A DNA stretch of 64,000 nt from Flavobacteriales bacterium. GTDB lineage: Bacteria; Bacteroidota; Bacteroidia; JACJYZ01. The stretch is taken from NCBI GenBank assembly GCA_020635855.1, contig JACJYZ010000002.1:1364001-1428000 (forward strand), written 5' to 3'. Positions 1 through 8,154 of the stretch are shown here, piece by piece (within the stretch, counting starts at the first letter, position 1; every line of letters begins with the position of its first letter). The notes under the pieces were generated by a model. That model was not told the origin of the DNA, ran no database searches, and was given only the letters and a program-made list of their open reading frames with translations. The position numbers were made by a program, and so were the translations under genes.

Positions 1-62
1 ACCAATAGCCCGGACGTGAGTCCGAGCCAAAGGTGCACGTTACGCATGACTTTCCGGGGCAT
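1..62 (-). CDS. PepSY-type inner-membrane protein, N-terminus only (partial)
   Basis: Only the first 20 codons lie in the window; the gene runs off the left edge. The start codon is at 62 on the minus strand, two bases after the stop of the TonB receptor, and the peptide reads MPRKVMRNVHLWLGLTSGLL. The pattern 'basic residues, then VHLWLGLxSGLL' is how PepSY-associated transmembrane proteins begin, and in Bacteroidota such proteins commonly sit directly downstream of siderophore TonB receptors, where they are thought to act in ferric-siderophore reduction in the inner membrane. A second ATG at 47 is an alternative start. Family assignment is an inference from 20 residues and context. Confidence 0.7.
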   Translation of the reverse strand, partial: MPRKVMRNVHLWLGLTSGLL

Positions 63-64
63 GT

Positions 65-2467
65 TCAAAACCGGTAAGTCATGGTTAATCTGTAATTGCG
101 TTTCGGTTCCGTTTGCCAGAAGTACATGTCGGCATACGGTGCGCCTGAATACAAATATTCGTTCAGGATGTTGTTCACAAGTAAGTGGATCCCTGCTTTT
201 TTATGTTGATAACCAATGCCACCATCCATGCGGAAGTAGTTCGGAAGTGCTTCCTCGCTATTGTCGAAGTTATACCAGGACGTACGACCGGCTTGGTATT
301 GGTAGCCGAGTGAGAGGCGGATTCCGTTTGGTTTTCCCCTGTTGAATTTGTAGTTCAGCCAGGTATTCTGGATGTGGGTTGTAGCTCCTGCCACGGGATC
401 TCCCACCAGCTCCGGATCCGAATCTTTGGTGACCCTCGCATGGGTGTATGCATAGTTGATCACAACTTGCAGGCCTTCCATGATCTCACCTTTGGCATCA
501 AACTCAACACCGTTGATCTTTTGTTGTCCGGTTTGCCGGCTGTATACAAGTTGGCCGGAAACAGGATCGGGGTGCTCGGTGTCGGTAGATAGGATGTTGT
601 TCTTGGTAATCTGGTAGGAAGAAAGCGAGGTGTTCCATTTTCCATCATGCCAGTCTTTTTTGATTCCCCATTCCATGTTTAGGCCGGTAAGAGGATCGAA
701 AGCCTGCTTCTTCCAGTCGGTGCCCGGTGTTCCCTGGAATACCTGGTCATAAAGGAAATAGGTGGCTGTGTTCTCCGTGATGCTCCAGCTGATACCCATC
801 CTTGGGGTGAGCTTTCCGTCTTGGGTTGAACCGCTGTAGGGGTTGTTGTACCGGTTGGTGGTATACCGTCCTGCCAGTGTCAATCTCACTTTGTTCTGTA
901 GAATACCCAGTTCATCCTGCACGTATAACCCGGCATAACCGTGGCTGTATTGAACGCCTCGTTCTCGGATATCGGCTGTTCTGTCCCACCTGGGTATATC
1001 GGCTGCGGAGATACTTCCATAATGCGGATCGTAAATGTTGAAGGTTGAATCTCCCAGGGTGGCTCCCTGGTTCCAATCGGCGAAATAGTCGCGGTTGTTC
1101 ATGTCCAGCCCAGCCAGGATGTTGTGGTCTACGGCCCCGGTCCGCATTTTGCCGTTCAGGAAAACCTGTCCGTTTTTTCCATGGCCGAGTGCGTCCCAGA
1201 TACTGATACCCCGCTGCATCAGGCTGTCATTTGCATCTGAAATACCCTTTGGCCATAAGCTTTGACCGATCTGTTTGAATTGCAGGTAGGCAGCCTGGGC
1301 AGTCAGCTTCCACTGGCCGTTGAGATCATGTTCGAGGGTAGCGAATAAGGTCCGGTCTCTGAGCACCGTTGGCTTGAGATTGGGTTCTGCAGTGGTGAAC
1401 CCGACGGGCAGATCGCCATATGTTCTTTTGGAGAATGCGTAGTTGCTTCCGATGGCGTTCATTTGTGAGAATTGTTCATTGTATTCAAGGGTGAGGGATG
1501 TTTGATCGTCGATAAGATACCGGAGAACAGGAGCTACGGTATAGCGGTTGTTGTATTCGAAGTCCCGATGCGAGTCACGCAATTGTCCCATGAGATTCAA
1601 CCTGTAAAGCAATTTGCCGTTTTGCGAAAGCTTTCCGTCGACATCCGTTGTGACACGGTAGGTGTTGAAACTTCCCAGGCTGAATCCCACTTCTCCCTTT
1701 TCCCTGCCACTGGGTTTTTTTGTGACCACATTGTAAAAGCCTCCTGGTTCTCCGTTGGCAAGCATGAAGCCCGCCGGACCTTTGACAAATTCGATGCGTT
1801 CCACCATGCTCATATCCTCGGTAAGCGGACTCCATGGGCTCAGATGAACATTCATGCCGTTGCGAAACGAAGTAAGTTGAGAACCGCGCATATTGATGCG
1901 CGCATAGTTGTCCCAATGTTCTACCTTCTGGGCTCCGCTGATATTCCGCTGAACCCCTTCCAGCATGTCGAAGATCTGTTGGTCTTCCAGGGCTACCTTG
2001 CTCACAATCTGTATGTTCTGTGCTGTTTCCAGAAGAGGTGTGTTGATGCGAAGGCTGGTGGATGGTAGGCGTTCCTGGTAGTTGTCTGGATGTGAAAGGA
2101 TCACCACTTCTTTAAGTTGACTCGTGTTTTCCTTGAGGGTGATTGCAGGTATCACGACCGTTTCATCGGTTTTGACCGTGACCTGCTGTTCGCGGGATTC
2201 CAATCCTACGTAGGAGGTGACCAATGTGTAGGTGCCGGGTTGGATGTTCCTGATCTCGTATTCCCCTTTCCGGTTGGTGGATGTTCCCTTTTGTGTTGAT
2301 TTTAAAATAATGTTCACAAACTCCGCCGGCCTCCCGTCGGAGGTTGTGACGGTTCCCCGGATGTGCCCGGTTTGTGCGGATGCCATCGATGCGGTGAGCA
2401 AAAGGCATGCGGTGATGTTGGTAATGAAGGTTTTCACGGTATGTGTTTTTGTGGTGTGTCGATTCAT
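65..2467 (-). CDS. TonB-dependent siderophore receptor
   Basis: An 800-residue outer-membrane receptor for energised uptake of a ferric siderophore. It starts with a signal peptide ending near ASMASAQ, followed by a carboxypeptidase-regulatory-like beta domain (about residues 32-115, GHIRGTVTTSDGRP...), a plug domain (about 130-255) carrying the siderophore-receptor signature ERIEFVKGPAGFMLANGEPG and NVVTKKP, and then a 22-strand-type barrel. It ends in YRLTMTYRF with the terminal Phe expected of an outer-membrane barrel. Length is normal for the family. The next gene downstream, only two bases away, is a PepSY-like protein, supporting iron uptake and reduction. The actual siderophore cannot be told from the sequence. 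Confidence 0.93.
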   Translation of the reverse strand: MNRHTTKTHTVKTFITNITACLLLTASMASAQTGHIRGTVTTSDGRPAEFVNIILKSTQKGTSTNRKGEYEIRNIQPGTYTLVTSYVGLESREQQVTVKTDETVVIPAITLKENTSQLKEVVILSHPDNYQERLPSTSLRINTPLLETAQNIQIVSKVALEDQQIFDMLEGVQRNISGAQKVEHWDNYARINMRGSQLTSFRNGMNVHLSPWSPLTEDMSMVERIEFVKGPAGFMLANGEPGGFYNVVTKKPSGREKGEVGFSLGSFNTYRVTTDVDGKLSQNGKLLYRLNLMGQLRDSHRDFEYNNRYTVAPVLRYLIDDQTSLTLEYNEQFSQMNAIGSNYAFSKRTYGDLPVGFTTAEPNLKPTVLRDRTLFATLEHDLNGQWKLTAQAAYLQFKQIGQSLWPKGISDANDSLMQRGISIWDALGHGKNGQVFLNGKMRTGAVDHNILAGLDMNNRDYFADWNQGATLGDSTFNIYDPHYGSISAADIPRWDRTADIRERGVQYSHGYAGLYVQDELGILQNKVRLTLAGRYTTNRYNNPYSGSTQDGKLTPRMGISWSITENTATYFLYDQVFQGTPGTDWKKQAFDPLTGLNMEWGIKKDWHDGKWNTSLSSYQITKNNILSTDTEHPDPVSGQLVYSRQTGQQKINGVEFDAKGEIMEGLQVVINYAYTHARVTKDSDPELVGDPVAGATTHIQNTWLNYKFNRGKPNGIRLSLGYQYQAGRTSWYNFDNSEEALPNYFRMDGGIGYQHKKAGIHLLVNNILNEYLYSGAPYADMYFWQTEPKRNYRLTMTYRF

Positions 2468-2543
2468 TGATGTTCATGCACGGAATTTTTATGTCTCGGC
2501 CCGCTGGCCCGTGCTTTTTCCGCGGCGGAGCTTGTCGTTCTTT

Positions 2544-3302
2544 TCAGTTGTTTGCGAAGTGATTGCCGTCGGTGGTTTCGAACAAGTTTTTCAAGCGTTT
2601 TTCCATGGATCTGAGTTTGGGAACCAGCACCTGGTCTTCAATCATTTCATGTATGTTCAGATCCTCTTCGAAGCTTTTCATCTGGTTAAGAAGGATCCGG
2701 TGTGGAGATAAGTTTGTGACGGGTGGGTCATACCTGAGAATGGATGTTCTAACCCGCCTGAACAATGTGTCGATGTGATGGTGGTGCTGTATGAAATCTT
2801 CTACCGAATACCGGTTGAAATGAACCATGCTGACCAGCAATCCTCCGCGGTTGTGAAATGCATTGTACAACATGTTGGCATATGGCAAAAGCACCTTTTC
2901 TTCCATCCTGAAATGTTCATTCAATTCGTGTTTGTAGTGTTGGAAGAAGTTGCAGATGATGTGAAGGGAGGGGTGCGTGTAGTGGTTGTTCTCCAGCAGG
3001 ATGGACAGGCTTTGTTCGATTTCAGGGAGTCGCTTGCTGACATAGTGCCGGTGAGAGCGTTCGATGTAGTCGGTCAGCATGGGTACAGGGTATTTCATGA
3101 ATGGTTCCGGATCCCGTTCCCCGAAGTTGGAGTATGTGTCAAGTATGTCCGCAAGGAACATGGCGTGTTGGATGTTCAACAGGTCGAACAAATGTTCTGC
3201 CGATGTCCCGGGCAATCCATACCGATCCAGCACGTGCGTTTCAGCAGGAAGCTTATCCCCGTGATTACCGGTAGTGTTTTTGCCTGAAGGCTGATTTTTC
3301 AT
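2544..3302 (-). CDS. Hemerythrin-like (RIC/YtfE-related) protein
   Basis: About 252 residues if started at the ATG at 3302; an upstream in-frame ATG at 3359 would add 19 residues that look non-coding, so 3302 is preferred. The fragment MLTDYIERSHRHYVSKRLPE resembles the start of the hemerythrin domain in RIC (ScdA/YtfE) proteins, which bind a di-iron centre and help repair iron-sulphur clusters or respond to nitrosative stress. Further probable iron ligands are in HELNEHFRMEEKVLLPY, the run FIQHHHHIDTLF and NIHEMIEDQVLVPKL. The N-terminal CPxGG-type DUF542 domain of true RIC proteins is not seen, so the exact subfamily is open. It lies 76 bases upstream of the siderophore receptor on the same strand. 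Confidence 0.75.
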   Translation of the reverse strand: MKNQPSGKNTTGNHGDKLPAETHVLDRYGLPGTSAEHLFDLLNIQHAMFLADILDTYSNFGERDPEPFMKYPVPMLTDYIERSHRHYVSKRLPEIEQSLSILLENNHYTHPSLHIICNFFQHYKHELNEHFRMEEKVLLPYANMLYNAFHNRGGLLVSMVHFNRYSVEDFIQHHHHIDTLFRRVRTSILRYDPPVTNLSPHRILLNQMKSFEEDLNIHEMIEDQVLVPKLRSMEKRLKNLFETTDGNHFANN

Positions 3303-3652
3303 GGTTGCAGCATTGTATATTTCAATATGGGAGGTGTGATCCGGGAGCAAAACTCGCACTTCATATACCTGCGGTCAATGCCACTTTTGAGGCATTCATC
3401 GTACCGGGAATGGGGGATGGATCGCATGATTGTAGTAGCTGAATCAGGGTATGGGCTACTTGTTTGGCGGTATTGCCGGATATGGGGTGATTTTGTATGT
3501 TTTCGCCCGGAACAGCGCGACTGATAAGGAAATCGACCCCATTCATAGGGTTTCGTGGACGATTCGTCGAGTTTTACGAACATCCACCCCAGGTATTCGT
3601 AAATATTATTCATGCAAAGCACCCGTAACTTGTTCATAAACACAGATAATAG
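3303..3652. other. Gene-free stretch between hemerythrin and giant secreted protein
   Basis: About 350 bases between two divergently transcribed genes. The short open frames here (for example 3361-3546 on the minus strand, 61 codons) have no recognisable motif and no supporting context. Promoters for both flanking genes must lie here; a weak candidate is TAacTTG around 3627, but I do not see a convincing pair of boxes. Confidence 0.5.
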
Positions 3653-6600
3653 ATGCTAACCAAAAGACGGTTGGGGTTTTATTTGTTCATGCTTGTGCTC
3701 TCCGGAATCGCGGGTATGTCTTCCGATGCGCTTGGTCAAACGGGACCTGGTGGTGTTGGAGATGCATCCACCAATAAGATCTGGCTGACCGCCAATGACT
3801 CCGCATACAGTGATGCAGGAACCACGCCCTCTACCAACGGTGGCAGTATTCAGGAATGGCACGACCGGTCTGGGAATGGCAACGATGCCACTCAAACTAC
3901 CGCGGGCAGTCAACCCACGCTTGTCACCGGAAGCATGAATGGTCAGAGTGTGGTTTCGTTTGACGGAAGTTCCGACTGGATGAGCATCGTGACCGCAGAT
4001 ATTCCGGAAACCAACTACACCCAGTTCGTGATCTTCAAGTCATCCGATGTGACCGGATGTTTTACCGCGATCGCCAGTCCGGCTACCTATACAGGTGGTG
4101 CACACGACAGGCAATTCGGCTTGAGTTCAAACAAGCTTAGCAGCCGCATCTGGAATACGGAAGTTATCAGCTCTGCAACGGACTACAACGACAACACCGC
4201 AAGAATTGCGGAAATTCAGGTGACCAGCGGTGTCGGACAGGAGATCTTCATTAACGAAGCCAGCGTGAAAACCGGTACAAAAGGAGGTTCGGATTTCAAT
4301 TGGGAGGATGGTATGGTGGTGGGCGGACACAACGCCTGGGGCTATTATGCGGGCAGCATTGCTGAGATCATTTTGTACAACACCGTGCTGAACGATGCCC
4401 AGCAGATCATCGTGAACAATTACCTTTCATCCAAGTATGGCATCGCCATCGTCAACGACAAGTTCTCGTATGATGCTTCACACTTCTATGACGTGGCTGG
4501 TATCGGACGCGAAGATGCCTCCAACATGCATACCGCTGCGAAGTCGGCGGGCGTTTTGACAATCAGCGGAGCAGATGACCTCGATGACGCGGAATACCTG
4601 CTGTTCGGACATGACAATGGTAGCATAGCCTCCTGGACCACAACGGAAGCTCCCGGTGGTGGTGAACACATTGAACGCGTTGCCAGGGAGTGGCGCGTGG
4701 ATGAAACCGGCGATGTGGGAACCGTAACCCTGGAACTTGATACTGCTTTGTTCCCGTCGCATGCAGCTTCGTACATGACCTATGAAGTACTCGTGGATGC
4801 CGATGGGGATTTTAGTTCCGGAGCAACTGCTTATCCGATGACCTATACCAGTGGCAGCCTGTTTGAAGCAACCGGTGTGCCTTTGTCTGCAGGAGATTAC
4901 ATCACCTTCGCCATCATTGAACCCGTTGTGGAATTTGCGGTGACGTCTTCCGATGACGATGAACCTAACAGTCCGGCAACCATCACCATTACCCTGAGTT
5001 ATGCCATGGATGCCGATGTGACCGTGGACTATGACATCATCGGAGGTACGGCTATCAATGGGTCGGATTATACCCTGGCAGTGCCCGGTACCGCAACCAT
5101 AACCGCGGGAAACACCAGCGTGGACATCAGCATTCCCATCACCAATGATACCGATATTGAAGATGATGAGGATATCGTACTCGAACTATCCAACCCTTCC
5201 CTCGGTACTTTGGGTGATAATACACAACATGCATTCACCATTCATGACGACGATAACCCAAGGAAGATTGCATTCCGCACGGTATCAGACAGCCTGGATG
5301 AAAGCATAACGCCCGGTGGGTTCACCATTGAAATCAACCTGACCGACGGCAGCAATGCCACTTCGGTGGACTACGCTGTGACGGGAGGATCAGCAACCGG
5401 CGGTGGCACGGACTATATCCTTGCCAGCGGAACAGCCACGGTTCCGGCAGGGGAAGATAGTGTAACGGTGGATATTTTTGTCAACGAGGATGCATTGGCC
5501 GAAGCCGATGAAACGATTGTTGTGACCTTGTCAAACCCGATCAATGCCAACCTGGGTGCAGACAAGACATTTACCTATACGATTCTTGACAACGATACTG
5601 AACCGGCTGTGGAGTTCGCCTTGACATCCTCCAGCAGCCTTGAAAATTCCGGCACGGTTGGTATCCAGGTGCATGCTTCTACGGTGGCAGGCCAGGACAT
5701 CACCGTTGATTACACCGTAACCCCCGGAACAGCTACCGGAGGAGGCGTTGATTATACCCTGGCCGACGGCACCCTTACCATTCCGAAAGACAGCAGTTAT
5801 GCTTTCATCAATGTGGTACTGGTGAATGACGGCACGGTTGAAGGGGGAGAAACGTTTACCATTACCCTCTCAAATCCGGCCAATGCTACGTTGGATGCAC
5901 AGGACACACATGTTTTTACCATCAGTGATGACGACAACAGCGGCTATACAGGTCCGGGTGGAGTGGGAGACGCGAATACGAACAAGATTTGGTTGTCGGC
6001 CAATGATGAGGTATACAGCGATGCGGGTAGCACGCAGGCTTCCAACGGTAACAGCGTTCAGGAATGGCATGATCGTTCAGGGAACGGAAATGATGCGGTA
6101 CAAGCCACAGGCGGCAGTCAACCCACCCTGACAACCAACAGCATGAATGGCCAGAGCGTGATTACGTTTGATGGGAGTTCAGACTGGATGGGCATCACAA
6201 CAGGTGATATTCCGGAGACCAATTACACCCAGTTCGTGATCTTTAAGTCTTCAGATGGGGCCGGATGTTTTACTGCCGTAACTGATCCTGTGAGTTACAG
6301 TGGAGGATCCCATGACCGACAGTTCGGCCTGAATTCCAATAAGCTCAGCAGCCGTATCTGGAACAACGAGGTCATCAGTTCGGCCGGAACTTACAGTGAC
6401 AATACCTCCCATATCAGTGAGATCATGGTGACAAATGGCGTGGGGCAGGAAATCTACATAGACGAAACCAGTGTACAAACAGGCACCAAGAGCGCTTCGG
6501 ATTTTAACTGGGAAACAGGTATGGTGGTGGGCGGCCATAATGCCTGGGGATATTATGCCGGTGGTATTGCGGAAATCCTGCTGTATAACACCGTTCTGAA

Positions 6601-6766
6601 TGATGCCCAACAGATCATTGTGAACAATTACCTTTCTTCCAAGTATGGCATTGCTATCGTAAATGATAAATATCCTATGATGCCACCCATAAGAATGATG
6701 TGGCGGGCATCGGTCGGGTGGATGCTTCCAATGAGCACCTGGCGGCGCAATCCGCAGGTATATTGA
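3653..6766 (+). CDS. Giant T9SS-secreted Calx-beta/lectin-like protein, N-terminal part (frameshifted)
   Basis: First part of a cell-surface or secreted protein whose reading frame is broken near 6673. It begins with a signal peptide (MLTKRRLGFYLFMLVLSGIA..., cleavage near ALGQ). Residues 30-425 form a concanavalin/LamG-like domain that opens with TGPGGVGDASTNKIW and includes the conserved stretch NNYLSSKYGIAI. Residues about 426-535, 536-652 and 653-765 are three Calx-beta domains (motifs such as DYTLADGTLTI, VTLSNP, DDDN), which bind calcium in related proteins. From residue 766 the lectin-like domain repeats. After NDKY the frame shifts and ends in an unrelated 30-residue tail at 6766. Restoring one T after 6673 joins it to the next entry, giving about 2463 residues. 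Confidence 0.85.
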   Translation: MLTKRRLGFYLFMLVLSGIAGMSSDALGQTGPGGVGDASTNKIWLTANDSAYSDAGTTPSTNGGSIQEWHDRSGNGNDATQTTAGSQPTLVTGSMNGQSVVSFDGSSDWMSIVTADIPETNYTQFVIFKSSDVTGCFTAIASPATYTGGAHDRQFGLSSNKLSSRIWNTEVISSATDYNDNTARIAEIQVTSGVGQEIFINEASVKTGTKGGSDFNWEDGMVVGGHNAWGYYAGSIAEIILYNTVLNDAQQIIVNNYLSSKYGIAIVNDKFSYDASHFYDVAGIGREDASNMHTAAKSAGVLTISGADDLDDAEYLLFGHDNGSIASWTTTEAPGGGEHIERVAREWRVDETGDVGTVTLELDTALFPSHAASYMTYEVLVDADGDFSSGATAYPMTYTSGSLFEATGVPLSAGDYITFAIIEPVVEFAVTSSDDDEPNSPATITITLSYAMDADVTVDYDIIGGTAINGSDYTLAVPGTATITAGNTSVDISIPITNDTDIEDDEDIVLELSNPSLGTLGDNTQHAFTIHDDDNPRKIAFRTVSDSLDESITPGGFTIEINLTDGSNATSVDYAVTGGSATGGGTDYILASGTATVPAGEDSVTVDIFVNEDALAEADETIVVTLSNPINANLGADKTFTYTILDNDTEPAVEFALTSSSSLENSGTVGIQVHASTVAGQDITVDYTVTPGTATGGGVDYTLADGTLTIPKDSSYAFINVVLVNDGTVEGGETFTITLSNPANATLDAQDTHVFTISDDDNSGYTGPGGVGDANTNKIWLSANDEVYSDAGSTQASNGNSVQEWHDRSGNGNDAVQATGGSQPTLTTNSMNGQSVITFDGSSDWMGITTGDIPETNYTQFVIFKSSDGAGCFTAVTDPVSYSGGSHDRQFGLNSNKLSSRIWNNEVISSAGTYSDNTSHISEIMVTNGVGQEIYIDETSVQTGTKSASDFNWETGMVVGGHNAWGYYAGGIAEILLYNTVLNDAQQIIVNNYLSSKYGIAIVNDKYPMMPPIRMMWRASVGWMLPMSTWRRNPQVY

Positions 6767-8154
6767 AGATCAGCAGCCCGAGTGATATGGGTGATGGAGA
6801 GTATGTGCTGTTCGGTCATGACAAAGGGGATATCACTACATGGACTACGGCGGAGGCCCCGAATGCAGGCACCAACATAGAAAGGTTGGCCAGGGAATGG
6901 AGGTTGGATGAGACCGGGGATGTGGGTACCGTGAGTGTTGGTATCGATACAACCGACCTGCCGGCCCGACCTGCCGGGTACACCAAATATTTTTTATTGG
7001 TGGATGCCGATGGCAACTTCAGTTCCGGGGCAACATCCTACGCTATGACTTCCGTGGGGGGCAGCAATTACGAAGCCAGCGGGGTAGCGATCGCCGACGG
7101 GAATTATGTAACCATTGCCGTTGTACGTTCTATCATTGAATTCACATCCACCAATGCCAGTAAATTCGAACCTCAGAGTCCGGCCACCATGCAGATTTCC
7201 CTCAGCTATCCGTTGAGTACCAATACAACGGTTGATTATACTGTTACAGGTGGTACCGCCACATCGGGAAGTGATTATGTGTTTTCAAACGGAACCGCAA
7301 CCATCACCGCAGGCAATACCACCACCAATCTCAACATTGTTATCATCAATGATGTGGTTGTGGAATCCGATGAAACCATGATCGTGACCCTGTCGAACCC
7401 TTCCGCCGGTGTTACCATCGGTACAAATGCATCCGATACCCTGCGGATCAATGATGATGATAACTCGAGGAAGGTGTCTTTTCGCACCACCACAGGCACC
7501 AGCGACGAAGCGGTTACGCCGGCCACGGCCACGGTTCAGATCAATTCGGTTGATGGTACAAACCCCACCACGGTGGGCTACAAGGTAACGGGGGGGACGG
7601 CCACCAGCGGTTCCGATTACGTATTGGCCGCCGGCATCGCCACCATACCCGCCGGGGAAGACAGCATTACTTTTGATATCGCCATCACGGATGATGCTAC
7701 CTACGAAAACAGTGAGACCATTGTAGTGAGCCTCTATAATCCCTCCAACTGCAACCTGAACAGTTCCAATACAACTTTTACCTATACCATCACCGATAAC
7801 GACTCCAAGCCTACAGTGGAGTTTGCCCAGACCACTTCCAGTCAGGATGAAGGCACATCTCCGGCATTGATAGCCGTTGTTCTGTCAGCAGCTACGGGTA
7901 CGGATGTAACGGTGGATTATGCGATCACGGGCGGATCCGCTTCAGGAAGCGGGGTAGATTATACCCTTGTTGATGGCACACTTACCATTGCTGCCGGTGA
8001 CACAACTGCGGATATAAGCGTGGATATAGTGGATGACGGTATCGTTGAATCGGAGGAAACCTTTGAAATCACCCTTTCGAATCCAACCAATGCCGACCCG
8101 GGAACGGATCTTGTAACAACGGTCACCATCAATGATGACGACAACGACGGATAT
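3740..8154 (+). repeat. Two tandem 2208-nt coding modules (lectin-like plus 3 Calx-beta)
   Basis: Module 1 runs 3740-5947 (2208 nt, 736 codons) and module 2 runs 5948-8154 (2207 nt). Each opens with the same GPGGVGD motif and contains one lectin-like and three Calx-beta domains. The modules have diverged at many synonymous sites yet keep the same codon length, apart from the single missing base in module 2. A third lectin-like copy starts at 8155 without its Calx-beta domains. Confidence 0.85.

Noticed and set aside
3361..3546. 61-codon minus-strand frame upstream of the hemerythrin gene
   Set aside because: No motif, no signal peptide and no conserved context; could not be supported as a gene.
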